Assembly: GCF_018332655.1 (NCBI RefSeq)
Contig: NZ_BOQL01000037.1
Coordinates: forward strand, 1-64,000
Direction: 5' to 3'
DNA: 64,000 nt
Source of the DNA: Actinoplanes auranticolor
GTDB taxonomy: Bacteria > Actinomycetota > Actinomycetes > Mycobacteriales > Micromonosporaceae
Part shown: positions 42,147 to 50,340 of the stretch, piece after piece
How the letters are laid out: each line of letters begins with the position of its first letter
Position numbering within the stretch: position 1 is the stretch's first letter
The notes under the pieces: generated by a model
What the model was told of the DNA's origin: nothing
What the model saw: the letters and a program-made list of their open reading frames with translations, nothing else
The model's database searches: none
Translations under genes and position numbers: made by a program

Positions 42147-42836
42147 ATGGCCACGGTGTTGCTCGTCGAAGACGACCACGTCGTGCGCGGCGCCATGCTC
42201 CGGTCGCTGGCCGATCGGGGGCACGCCGTGCACGCCGTCGGCACGGCGCTGGACGCCCTGCGCCGCGTGGCCGCCGAGACCCCCGACCTGGTGGTGCTCG
42301 ACCTGGGCCTGCCCGACCTGGACGGCTCGGACGCGCTGCGCATGCTGCGCGGCATCACCGATGTCCCGATCATCATCGCCACCGCCCGCGACGACGAGCA
42401 GACCGTCGTGCGGCTGCTGCGGGCCGGGGCCGACGACTACATGGTCAAGCCGTTCACCGGCGCCCACCTCGACGCGCGGATCACCACGGTGCTGCGCCGC
42501 GTCGGCCGGGCCAGCCGGACCGCCCAGCCCGCCGTGCACGAGGTCGGCGAGCTGCGGGTGGACGTCGGCGAACGCAGCGCCAGCCTGGCCGACCAGCCAC
42601 TGGCACTGACCCGCAAGGAATTCGACCTGCTGGCGTACCTGGCCGCCCGCCCGGGCCGGGTCGTGTCGCGCCGTGAGCTGTTGGAGGAGGTATGGCGACA
42701 GCCGTCAGTCGGCGAGGACCAGACGATCGACGTGCATCTGTACTGGCTACGTCGGAAACTGGGCGAATCCGCGGCGAAGCCTCGTTACCTGCGCACCGTG
42801 CGGGGGGTCGGATTCCGGTTGGTGGCGCCGGACTGA
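42147..42836 (+). CDS. OmpR/PhoB-type response regulator
   Basis: Predicted 229-aa regulator. Receiver domain: acidic pair Asp9/Asp10 (LLVEDDH), phosphoacceptor Asp52 in VVLDLGLP, Lys in YMVKPF (about 102). The winged-helix effector follows from about 132 (GELRVDVGERSA) to the end, with LTRKEFDLLAYLAA and LRRKLGES...VRGVGFRL. ATG 42147 begins MATVLLVEDD as expected; the longer frame is not supported. It forms a two-component pair with the overlapping sensor kinase gene. Confidence 0.93.
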   Translation: MATVLLVEDDHVVRGAMLRSLADRGHAVHAVGTALDALRRVAAETPDLVVLDLGLPDLDGSDALRMLRGITDVPIIIATARDDEQTVVRLLRAGADDYMVKPFTGAHLDARITTVLRRVGRASRTAQPAVHEVGELRVDVGERSASLADQPLALTRKEFDLLAYLAARPGRVVSRRELLEEVWRQPSVGEDQTIDVHLYWLRRKLGESAAKPRYLRTVRGVGFRLVAPD

Positions 42837-44254
42837 GGGCGCGGCTGGCCTACGTCAGCGCCGCCACCACCGCCATCGCCGCTCTCGCATTCCTGGTCCC
42901 GCTGGGCTGGGAGCTGCGGGAGAACCACCGTGACCGGGCCATGTCCGCGGCCGAGCAGCGCAGTGCCCTGGTCGCCGGCGCGATCGCCGCGGGGGCGAAC
43001 AAGAAGAACGTCGACGCCGCGGTCAAGACGGCCGGCGGCGGGCTGGTCGTGCACCCGCCGGACACCGTGGCCAACACCCGGGTCGGTGCCGACGACATCC
43101 TGGACGCGGCCAAGGGCACCGAGGCGCTGGTGCTCGAGGCCGACGACGGGCTGGTGCGCCTGGAGCCGGTCCGCGTCGGCGCCAAGACCTCCGTGGTCGA
43201 GGCCTTCGTCAGCGACGAGGAGCTCGGCGCGGGTACGGCCCGGGACTGGTGGATCCTGCTCGGCATCATGCTCGGGCTGGTCCTGGGCTCGGTGATCGTG
43301 GTCGACCGGCTGGCCCGCGGCGCGGTCGCCTCGGTGCGCAACCTGGTGCACGCGGCGATGGCCGTCGGCGGCGGTGACCTCGGCGTGCGCATCCAGCCCT
43401 CCGGCCCGCGCGAGCTGGCCGAGGCCGGGTACGCGTTCAACCGGATGGCCGACCGCCTGGTCACCTCCCGCACCAGCGAGCGTGAGCTGGTCGCCGACCT
43501 GTCGCACCGGCTGCGCACCCCGCTGACCGTGCTGCGCCTGGACGCCGAGGCGCTCGACCCCGACGACACCCACATCGGCGAGTTCTCCGCGGCGGAGCTG
43601 GACCGCCGCCGCGGCATCCGGCGCATCCGGCAGGCCATCGTCACCCTGGAGGGTGAGGTCGACCAGCTCATCAACACCACCCGGCAGGCCGTCGCCGCCC
43701 AGGTCGCGGCGCCCGAGGAGGGGCTCTGCGACGCCAGCGAGGTGGTCCGCGACCGGATGGTCTTCTGGTCCGCGCTCGCCGGCGACCAGGACCGCCAGTA
43801 CCGGGTGGTGGGCGCGCACCTGCGCATCCCGGTGCCGGTGGCCCGGGCGGAGCTGGCCGCGGCGCTGGACGCCGTGCTCGGCAACGTCTTCCGCTACACC
43901 CCGCAGGGCACCGCGTTCGAGGTGGGCATCAGCCGCCGCGACGGCTGGGTCGCGCTGCGGGTCGACGACGCGGGGCCGGGCATCGACGACCCGGAGAAGG
44001 CGCTGCGCCGCGGGGAGAGCGAGCAGGGCTCGACGGGTCTGGGCCTGGACATCGCGCGGCGGGCGGCCCAGGCCACCGGCGGCTCGGTGAGCCTGGACCG
44101 GGCCGCGATGGGCGGGGCCAGCGTCGTCATGCTCCTGGCCGACGCCGAGGCCGCACCGAAACAGGTGAACCGTTTCGGCCTGGTCGGCCGGCTGGCCCGG
44201 GAACGGGATCCGGTGAAGCGCAAGTGGCCGCATCAACGCACGGAGGACGTGTAG
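42833..44254 (+). CDS. Sensor histidine kinase, membrane-bound
   Basis: Predicted about 473-aa kinase partner of the preceding regulator. First helix LAYVSAATTAIAALAFLVPL, an extracytoplasmic sensor region of about 110 residues, second helix ILLGIMLGLVLGSVIVV (about 142-158), HAMP, then HisKA with DLSHRLRTPLTVLRL and HATPase with NVFRYTP, DDAGPGI and GSTGLGLDIARR. The N-terminus is uncertain: no ATG or GTG is placed well. CTG 42833 overlaps the regulator stop as CTGA, mimicking ATGA coupling; ATG 42692 has a strong GGAGGAGGT site but would add 47 residues overlapping the regulator's DNA-binding domain. The signal is unknown. Confidence 0.85.
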   Translation: MRARLAYVSAATTAIAALAFLVPLGWELRENHRDRAMSAAEQRSALVAGAIAAGANKKNVDAAVKTAGGGLVVHPPDTVANTRVGADDILDAAKGTEALVLEADDGLVRLEPVRVGAKTSVVEAFVSDEELGAGTARDWWILLGIMLGLVLGSVIVVDRLARGAVASVRNLVHAAMAVGGGDLGVRIQPSGPRELAEAGYAFNRMADRLVTSRTSERELVADLSHRLRTPLTVLRLDAEALDPDDTHIGEFSAAELDRRRGIRRIRQAIVTLEGEVDQLINTTRQAVAAQVAAPEEGLCDASEVVRDRMVFWSALAGDQDRQYRVVGAHLRIPVPVARAELAAALDAVLGNVFRYTPQGTAFEVGISRRDGWVALRVDDAGPGIDDPEKALRRGESEQGSTGLGLDIARRAAQATGGSVSLDRAAMGGASVVMLLADAEAAPKQVNRFGLVGRLARERDPVKRKWPHQRTEDV

Positions 44255-44435
44255 AGAACGGCCTGATCGCACCGCACCTCCCGAAACAACCCGGACGGTA
44301 CAACGATTGCTTAGATCTGTATTAAAGGCGTTCCCCTGGCGCTCCCGGGCTGGCACGCTCTACCCCGATCCCATCCGGCCGGCCGGTCCGCAGCCCGACG
44401 CACGACCCCACACCACGGATCCGGCAGGCCACCTC

Positions 44436-44474
44436 GCGGTGGGAGGTGGTCACCCCATAACCCCCTCCCACCGC
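44436..44474 (+). promoter_or_regulatory. Inverted repeat before the metallopeptidase-like gene
   Basis: GCGGTGGGAGG at 44436-44446 and its reverse complement at 44464-44474 (11 bp, 17-base spacer) end 24 bases before the proposed TTG start. It could be an operator for the adjacent two-component system or a leader hairpin. Confidence 0.4.
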
Positions 44475-44498
44475 ACCCCCGCAGTACGAGGAGATGGT

Positions 44499-46730
44499 TT
44501 GTCCACCCACCGACGTCCCGCGCCGCGTGGGGAGGCGCCGTCCACCCGGCGGCGGGCTCCCGCCGACCGGGGACGCCGGCGTGCCACTCCCCGCCCGCAC
44601 CGGCTGCTGCCGGTGCTGCTGGGCGTCGCGATGCTCGGCATCGGCGGCGTGGTCGGCCCGAGCGTGGTCGGCGGCGGCTGGACCGGTGACGGCGGCGGCC
44701 GGGACGGCGAGCGGATCACCTACGCCGCCAAGCCGGCCGACAACCCCGGCCTCGGCCTGGTCTATTTCGGCCTCAAGCCCGGCGATGCCGACTCGCTCTG
44801 CGCGGGTGTGTACGAGCTGGACGAGGAGACCTGCACGCACGGTCCCGACCCGGCCCCGGCCGGGCTGAAGGTGACCCGCGACGTCACCCCGGTCACCGCG
44901 AAGGTGCCCGAGCCGGCCGATCCGGCCCGCGAGCCGGCGACCGTGCCGCCGGACGCGGAGATCGTCCGCGACCAGGGCGGCAGCTCGCTGTCGCCCGGCG
45001 CGCCGGCGCTGATCCCGGACGCCGCCCCCGGCGAGGCGGACTTCGTCATGGGTACGCACGACGTGGCCTGCGAGGGCGACGGGCGCACCGGCAAGCGGGT
45101 CCAGGTGCTCTACCTGCACGAGTTCGGCACCCCGAGCCGCTACGCCGACTTCCTCGGCTCGATGCGCACCTGGTCGGCCGGCGTGGACCAGATCTTCGAC
45201 GCGAGCGCGGCCGAGACCGGCGGCTCCCGCCACGTGCGCTTCGTGACCACCCCGCAGTGCCGGGTCGACGTCGCCGAGGTGCAGGTGCCCGAGGCCGCGC
45301 TGGAGTCGTTCACCGGCAACATCGACGCGCTGCAGACGCTCGGCTACAACCGCACCGACCGCAAGTATCTGATCTTCGCCGACACCAACGTGTACTGCGG
45401 CATCGGCACCTTCGTGGCCGACAAGCGCCCGGGGCTCGGCAACCGCAACAACGGCGGGCCGTCGTACGGCCGGGTCGACGCGGGCTGCTGGAGCTCGGTG
45501 GTGGCGGCACGCGAGGTGACCCAGATGCTCGGCGCCCGGCTGCAGGACTCGCCGAACTCCACCGGCGCGGGCAGCTGCACCGACGACTACGACCTGATGT
45601 GCAACAAGGACCGCTCGAACACGCCGCTGCGGACGGTCTGCCCGAAGAAGCACGAGGACCGCCTCGACTGCGGTCACGACGACTACTTCAACACCGATCC
45701 GAAGCCGAAGAGCTACCTGGCCGAGAACTGGAACGTGGCGCAGAGCGAGTTCCTGCTGCGCAGCGACGGCGGCGACGACGTTCCCGACGCCCCGAACGCG
45801 GTTCCGGCCGAGCCGGACGCCACTCCGCGGGCGAAGCCCAGCACGAAGGCGACCGAGGCACCGGCTCCGGAGGCGCCCGCCCCGACGGCCACCGGCGGCG
45901 ACGCCTCCGACGGTGGCGGCGACGCTGTGCCGCCCGGCGCCGCGCCCGGTCCGACCGCGCCCGGCGGACCGGCCGCGACGACCGGCGCTCCCGCGGCGGA
46001 TCCGACCACGGCCGTCCCGACGGTCCCGGCGGCGCTCGCCACGACCCCGGCTGTGGCTCCCGCCGTGCAGGCGGTCCTCGAGGTCCGCGAGCCCAACAGC
46101 ACCTCCGTCCGGCTCACCTGGAGCGCCGCCGGCCCGAAGGCGAGCTACGACGTCGAGGTGGACGGGGTGAAGATCGCCACCACGGTGGCCACCCGCGCCC
46201 GGCTGATCGGCCTGCGCCCGGACGCCAAGTACCAGGTGGCGATCCGCAGCACCAACGGATACCTGGCCAAGGGCACCGCCCAGTCGGCACCGGCGGCCCG
46301 GCCCGCGGCGAACACGTGGTTCGTGCTCACCAACTCGCTGACCGGCGGCGCGGCGGACCTGTACGCCGCACGGACGGCGAACGGCACTCCGGTGACGCTC
46401 GGCGGCCCGGACGGCGACTCGCAGCAGCAGTGGAAGCTGGTCCCCGCCGCGGCGGGGGCGTTCTCCCTGCAGTCGCGGGCGACCGGTAAGTGCGTGATCC
46501 CGCTGGACGGCAACCCGGTGGCCGGTGCGCCGCTCGTGCAGGGCGACTGCACGTCGGCCGGCAGCGGCCGGTGGTCGTTGTTCGCCACGGACTACGGCTT
46601 CAGTCTGCGCACCACCGCCGGCGGCCTGGTCGCCGGTGTGGGCAGCCAGCGTTTCGGCGCGTCCCGGCTGCTCGTCCTGCAACAGCCGGAGCAGGCCCGG
46701 CACCAGAGTTGGACGGCGGTTCCCGGCTGA
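44499..46730 (+). CDS. Exported metallopeptidase-like protein with degenerate zinc site, FN3 and ricin-type lectin domains
   Basis: Predicted 743-aa exported protein. A basic N-terminus precedes a hydrophobic segment (LLPVLLGVAMLGIGGVVG, about 36-55) acting as signal or anchor. The central domain (about 175-430) resembles a family of actinobacterial zinc metalloproteases, with YADFLGSMRTWSAGVDQIF, CRVDVAEV and SCTDDYDLMC; but the position of HExxH reads R338-E-V-T-Q342, so both histidines are missing. A long Pro/Ala/Thr linker follows (about 430-530), then a fibronectin III domain (STSVRLTWSAAG, about 530-605) and a beta-trefoil lectin (QQQWKLV, about 610-743). TTG 44499 is chosen for GAGGAG five bases upstream. 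Probably a non-catalytic, carbohydrate-binding surface protein. Confidence 0.75.
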   Translation: MSTHRRPAPRGEAPSTRRRAPADRGRRRATPRPHRLLPVLLGVAMLGIGGVVGPSVVGGGWTGDGGGRDGERITYAAKPADNPGLGLVYFGLKPGDADSLCAGVYELDEETCTHGPDPAPAGLKVTRDVTPVTAKVPEPADPAREPATVPPDAEIVRDQGGSSLSPGAPALIPDAAPGEADFVMGTHDVACEGDGRTGKRVQVLYLHEFGTPSRYADFLGSMRTWSAGVDQIFDASAAETGGSRHVRFVTTPQCRVDVAEVQVPEAALESFTGNIDALQTLGYNRTDRKYLIFADTNVYCGIGTFVADKRPGLGNRNNGGPSYGRVDAGCWSSVVAAREVTQMLGARLQDSPNSTGAGSCTDDYDLMCNKDRSNTPLRTVCPKKHEDRLDCGHDDYFNTDPKPKSYLAENWNVAQSEFLLRSDGGDDVPDAPNAVPAEPDATPRAKPSTKATEAPAPEAPAPTATGGDASDGGGDAVPPGAAPGPTAPGGPAATTGAPAADPTTAVPTVPAALATTPAVAPAVQAVLEVREPNSTSVRLTWSAAGPKASYDVEVDGVKIATTVATRARLIGLRPDAKYQVAIRSTNGYLAKGTAQSAPAARPAANTWFVLTNSLTGGAADLYAARTANGTPVTLGGPDGDSQQQWKLVPAAAGAFSLQSRATGKCVIPLDGNPVAGAPLVQGDCTSAGSGRWSLFATDYGFSLRTTAGGLVAGVGSQRFGASRLLVLQQPEQARHQSWTAVPG

Positions 46731-46752
46731 GATCCGGGCGAGGGGAGTGACG

Positions 46753-46926
46753 ATGCTGGACACCGACGTACGCAGCGATCCGGAGCTGGAACCGGACGAG
46801 GACCCGGGCCGGTTCAACCGGCGCCGGGTCGTCCGGGTGGTGACGATCCTGGTGCTGGGAATCCTGGCCGTGCTGGCGATCTGGCAGGAGCCGCTGCACG
46901 CCGGCTTCCGCTCCCCCGGCTACTGA
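46753..46926 (+). CDS. Small single-pass membrane protein
   Basis: Predicted 57-aa protein: acidic N-terminus (DTDVRSDPELEPDEDPG), an RRR stop-transfer-like cluster, one helix (VVTILVLGILAVLAIW, about 28-43) and a short outer tail. ATG 46753 follows GAGGGGAG. It begins 22 bases after the large exported protein and is probably co-transcribed. Its end overlaps the convergent deaminase gene by seven bases. No family recognised. Confidence 0.65.
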   Translation: MLDTDVRSDPELEPDEDPGRFNRRRVVRVVTILVLGILAVLAIWQEPLHAGFRSPGY

Positions 46927-47939
46927 CCGGCGGCGTAGTCGTCGATCTCGGCCAGCAGCTGTAACTTCCCGGCCGGGGGCAGGAACGACGCGTGCACGGC
47001 CGCGCGGGCGAGTCCGGCCACCCCGGCGGCGTCGAGATCGAGCAGCCGGGCGGCCACCGCGTACTCCTCCTCCAGGGTGGTGCCGAACATCGGCGGGTCG
47101 TCGGAGTTGATCGTGACCGGCACCCCGGCGGCGACCAGCACCGGCAGCGGATGCTCGTCGAGGCTCGCCACGGCCCGGGTCCGTACGTTGGAGGTCGGGC
47201 AGACCTCCAGCGGGATCCCGTGCTCGGCCAGATGGGCCATCAGCTGCGGGTCCCGGGCGGCGGCGATGCCGTGCCCGATCCGCTCGGCGCCGAGATCACG
47301 CAGCGCGTCCCAGATGGTTTCCGGCCCGGTGGTCTCGCCCGCGTGCGGCACGCTGTGCAGCCCGGCCGCGCGGGCCTTGTCGAAGTACGGCTTGAACTGC
47401 GGCCGCGGCACTCCCACCTCGGGACCGCCGAGCCCGAAGCTGACCAGGCCGGCGGGCTGCTCCCCGAGCGCGATCCGCAGCGTCTCCTCGGCGGCGGCCA
47501 GCCCGGCCTCCCCCGGGATGTCGAAGCACCAGCGCAGGTCGACGCCGAAGTCGGCCGCGGCGCCGGCCCGGGCGTCCTCGATGGCCGCGCAGAACGCCGG
47601 CGCCGGGATGCCCCGCCGCACGTGCGAGTACGGCGTGACGGTCAGCTCGGCGTACCGGACCTGCTGGCGGGCCAGCTCGCGGGCCACCTCGTAGGTCAGC
47701 GTCCGGACGTCCTGGTCGTCGCGGATCAGGTCGACCACGCTCAGGTAGATCTCGATGAAGTGGCCGAAGTCGCGGAACGCGAAGTAGTCGGCCAGGGCCG
47801 CCGGGTCGGCGGGCACCGGCGTGTCCCCCTCGTGCCGGGCCGCCAGCTCGGCCACGATCCGCGGCGATGCCGAACCGACGTGGTGCACATGCAGCTCGGC
47901 CTTGGGCAGTCCAGCGATGAACGAGGTCAGGTCGGTCAA
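46920..47939 (-). CDS. Adenosine deaminase-family amidohydrolase
   Basis: Predicted 339-aa zinc enzyme of the adenosine deaminase superfamily. Zinc ligands are in ELHVHHVGSA (HxH), PHAGE, and NSDDPPMFGT; EVCPTSN is the conserved strand before it. The N-terminus with HHVGSASPRIVAELAARH resembles a Streptomyces subgroup some of whose members deaminate 6-aminodeoxyfutalosine in menaquinone synthesis rather than adenosine. No other futalosine-pathway gene is in the window, so substrate is open. It starts nine bases after the methyltransferase gene and is likely co-transcribed with it. Confidence 0.87.
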   Translation of the reverse strand: MTDLTSFIAGLPKAELHVHHVGSASPRIVAELAARHEGDTPVPADPAALADYFAFRDFGHFIEIYLSVVDLIRDDQDVRTLTYEVARELARQQVRYAELTVTPYSHVRRGIPAPAFCAAIEDARAGAAADFGVDLRWCFDIPGEAGLAAAEETLRIALGEQPAGLVSFGLGGPEVGVPRPQFKPYFDKARAAGLHSVPHAGETTGPETIWDALRDLGAERIGHGIAAARDPQLMAHLAEHGIPLEVCPTSNVRTRAVASLDEHPLPVLVAAGVPVTINSDDPPMFGTTLEEEYAVAARLLDLDAAGVAGLARAAVHASFLPPAGKLQLLAEIDDYAAGQ

Positions 47940-47948
47940 CTTCTCCCC

Positions 47949-48719
47949 CTAGGCGGTGGTCGCCACCGCGAAGATCCGGCGGAACGGGAACGCCACGTAC
48001 CCGTTGCGGGCAGGGTATTCCGCCGTCAGCGTGGCACCGAGCGCGGCCCGGAACCCGCGCCACGCCGAATCGTCGAGTGCGGCTTTCACGGGCCGCAGCG
48101 CGGTGCCCTCCATCCAGCGCAGCACCGGGTGCTCGGGCCCGGTGTCCGGCAGCAGGTGCACGTAGGTGGTCTCCCAGGCGTCCACCGCCGCGCCGGCGCC
48201 GGTCAGCAGCGCGGCGTAGCCGACGGCGTCGTCCACCGGTGCCTCACGGACGACGTCACCGACCAGGTCCGCGTAGGGGGCGCTGCGGGCCAGCGCCCGC
48301 AGGGCGCGGTGCGAGGGAGCATCGAAGTTGCCCGGGACCTGCATGGCGAACCAGGCGCCGGGCGGCAGCGCGCGGATCCACCGCTCGATCAGCGCGCGGT
48401 GCTCCGGCACCCACTGCAGGACCGCGTTGGTGACCACCACGTCGGTGTCCGGGCCGGGCTGCCAGTCGCCGACGTCGGCCACCGCGAAGTCCACGCTCCC
48501 GTCCAGGGCCCGGGCCTGGCCGATCATCTCGGCCGACGAGTCCAGGCCGGCGATCCGGGCGTGCGGCCAGCGCCGCGCCAGGCTCGCGGTGAGCTCACCG
48601 GGACCGCAGCCGAGGTCGGTGACGGTCCGGGGATGCTCCGCGCCGATCCGGGCGACGAGATCGTGGAACGGGCGGGCGCGCTCGTCGCCGAAGCGGTGGT
48701 ACACGGTGGGATCCCACAT
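47949..48719 (-). CDS. tam: Class I SAM methyltransferase, trans-aconitate type
   Basis: Predicted 256-aa methyltransferase close in length to trans-aconitate 2-methyltransferase. MWDPTVYHRFGDERARPF is the family N-terminus, VTDLGCGPGELT is motif I (SAM binding), GLDSSAEMI motif II, and VVVTNAVLQWVPEH motif IV region; VPGNFDAPSH is typical of Tam. ATG 48719 is preceded by GGAG; a longer frame to 48764 adds unlikely residues. It would methyl-esterify trans-aconitate, a by-product that inhibits the citric acid cycle. Divergent from the aldo-keto reductase gene. Confidence 0.85.
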   Translation of the reverse strand: MWDPTVYHRFGDERARPFHDLVARIGAEHPRTVTDLGCGPGELTASLARRWPHARIAGLDSSAEMIGQARALDGSVDFAVADVGDWQPGPDTDVVVTNAVLQWVPEHRALIERWIRALPPGAWFAMQVPGNFDAPSHRALRALARSAPYADLVGDVVREAPVDDAVGYAALLTGAGAAVDAWETTYVHLLPDTGPEHPVLRWMEGTALRPVKAALDDSAWRGFRAALGATLTAEYPARNGYVAFPFRRIFAVATTA

Positions 48720-48734
48720 GGCGATGCTCCAAAC

Positions 48735-48744
48735 CGTACGTACG
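48735..48744. promoter_or_regulatory. Palindrome in the tam / aldo-keto reductase divergent region
   Basis: CGTACGTACG is a perfect 10-bp palindrome in the 65-bp space between divergent genes, followed by a T6 run. It is a possible operator; no regulator gene is adjacent. Confidence 0.3.
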
Positions 48745-48772
48745 TCTTTTTTGCAGCGTATCATCGGCGGAC

Positions 48773-48778
48773 TAGGCT
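48773..48778 (+). promoter_or_regulatory. -10 element of the aldo-keto reductase gene
   Basis: TAGGCT ends six bases before the GTG at 48785, with TTTGCA 17 bp upstream as a possible -35. Confidence 0.55.
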
Positions 48779-48784
48779 CAAGAC

Positions 48785-49762
48785 GTGGAAAATCGCAGCT
48801 TCGCCCGCATGGGGCGCACCGTCGGCGTGATCGGTCTCGGCGCCTGGCAGCTCGGCGCCGACTGGGGCAGCGTCAGCGAGGACGACGCCCTCGCCACCCT
48901 CGGCGCGGCGGTCGACGCCGGCGTCACCTTCATCGACACCGCCGACGTCTACGGCGACGGCCGCAGCGAGCAGGTCATCGGCAAGTTCATCAAGGACAAG
49001 CCGCAGCTGACCGTGGCGACCAAGATGGGCCGCCGGGTGCCGCAGGAGCCGGGCAACTACACCCTCGACAACTTCCGGGCCTGGACCGACCGGTCCCGCA
49101 CCAACCTGGGCGTCGACACCCTCGACCTGGTGCAGCTGCACTGCCCGCCGACCCCGGTGTTCTCCACCGGCGCGGTCTACGACGCGCTGGACACCCTGGT
49201 TCAGGAGAAGCGCATCGCGGCGTACGGCGTCAGCGTCGAGAAGGTCGACGAGGCCCTGGCGGCCATCGCCCGCCCGGGCACCGCGAGCGTGCAGATCATC
49301 CTGAACGCGCTGCGCCTCAAGCCGCTGGAGCAGGTGCTGCCCGCGGCGGCCGAGGCCGGCGTCGGCATCATCGCCCGGGTGCCCCTGGCCAGCGGGCTGC
49401 TGTCCGGGCGCTACGACGAGCACACCACCTTCAGCGAGGACGACCACCGCACGTACAACCGGCACGGCGAGGCCTTCGACGTCGGCGAGACCTTCTCCGG
49501 GGTCGACTTCGGCACCGGCCTGCAGGCCGTCCGGCGGCTGCTGCCGCACGTGCCCACGGGCGCGACCATGGCCCAGTTCGCCCTGCGCTGGATCATCGAC
49601 CAGCCCGCGGTCACCGTGGTCATCCCCGGCGCCCGCAACGCGGACCAGGCCCGGGCCAACGCCGCGGCCGCCGGGTTGGCACCGCTGGGCGACGAGGCTC
49701 ACGAGGTGGTCCGGTCGGTCTACGACGAGCTGATCAGGCCCCAGGTCCATGACCGCTGGTGA
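48785..49762 (+). CDS. Aldo-keto reductase
   Basis: Predicted 325-aa NADPH-dependent oxidoreductase with a TIM barrel. Catalytic tetrad residues are Asp in FIDTADVYGDG, Tyr in the same motif, Lys in VATKMG and His in LVQLHCPP. GLGAWQLGADWG at the N-terminus and VVIPGARNADQARANA (cofactor loop) at the C-terminus are typical of the YajO/AKR12-like soluble group. It stands between the tam gene (divergent) and a small membrane protein gene. Natural substrate unknown. Confidence 0.9.
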   Translation: MENRSFARMGRTVGVIGLGAWQLGADWGSVSEDDALATLGAAVDAGVTFIDTADVYGDGRSEQVIGKFIKDKPQLTVATKMGRRVPQEPGNYTLDNFRAWTDRSRTNLGVDTLDLVQLHCPPTPVFSTGAVYDALDTLVQEKRIAAYGVSVEKVDEALAAIARPGTASVQIILNALRLKPLEQVLPAAAEAGVGIIARVPLASGLLSGRYDEHTTFSEDDHRTYNRHGEAFDVGETFSGVDFGTGLQAVRRLLPHVPTGATMAQFALRWIIDQPAVTVVIPGARNADQARANAAAAGLAPLGDEAHEVVRSVYDELIRPQVHDRW

Positions 49763-49772
49763 GGGCGCGCCG

Positions 49773-49979
49773 ATGAAAGGCTGGCCGTGGCTGACCGCGG
49801 GCCTGCTGGGCCTCGTGCTGGGCGTGCTGTGGACGGCTCAGGGCCTCGACCTGATCGGCGGCAGCGTGATGAGCGGCGTGACGATCTGGGCCGTCATCGG
49901 GCCGGTCGTCGCGGTGGCGGGGCTGGTGCTGATCGTCCTCGGGGTTCGCATCCGGGCTCGTAGCAAGTCCCAGCCCTAG
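49773..49979 (+). CDS. Small two-helix membrane protein
   Basis: Predicted 68-aa protein with two hydrophobic segments (LTAGLLGLVLGVLWTAQ, about 6-22, and WAVIGPVVAVAGLVLIVLGV, about 40-59) and a basic tail. The ATG at 49773 looks native; an ATG at 49749 inside the preceding gene would add eight residues. Eleven bases separate it from the aldo-keto reductase stop, suggesting co-transcription. Family not recognised. Confidence 0.65.
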   Translation: MKGWPWLTAGLLGLVLGVLWTAQGLDLIGGSVMSGVTIWAVIGPVVAVAGLVLIVLGVRIRARSKSQP

Positions 49980-49996
49980 GGATTTTTTTAATTGCT

Positions 49997-50036
49997 GTCG
50001 TGCCTGGTTGCATGGTGCTGACCGTCGCTCCCGCCG
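49997..50036 (+). repeat. Dispersed intergenic repeat, copy C
   Basis: Bases 49997-50029 are identical to the reverse complement of 29086-29118, 21 kb away. The continuation to 50036 (CTCCCGCCGA) is shared with the degenerate copy at 30199-30240. Confidence 0.85.
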
Positions 50037-50086
50037 ATTGCCGGGTGGTTGCATGGTTCTGTCCATCCGGCTTCGGGTTCTCTTCG

Positions 50087-50195
50087 GCTTTTTTGGTGGT
50101 TGCGCCTGGGGGCTTGGGGGGCGGGGATGACCCACGCGGACCGTCAGGCTTGATATCCGCGTGGGTCATCCCCGCCCCCCAAGCCCGTTGTGGTC
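50087..50195 (+). repeat. 109-bp palindromic element, left copy
   Basis: It contains a 28-bp perfect stem (arms at about 50113-50140 and 50156-50183, TTGGGGGGCGGGG...CCCCGCCCCCCAA) around a 15-base asymmetric loop CCGTCAGGCTTGATA. The whole element recurs as its reverse complement at 51152-51258 with only a few differences. Confidence 0.85.
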
Positions 50196-50340
50196 CGGGT
50201 TCCCGGTCGGCTGCCGGCTTCCAGCCCGGCAGAGAGCCTGGCGCGCCCCGGGAACTCGGCGTCACTGGAGCAGCCCGCAACCATCTCCCGCCGAGCCGCG
50301 CCTCCTGGTCGCATGCGGGTCAACCCACAGCTCTCAGTCC

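Noticed and set aside
46920..47939. Naming the deaminase as a futalosine-pathway enzyme
   Set aside because: Its N-terminus resembles that subgroup, but no other gene of the pathway is in view, so only the family is given.
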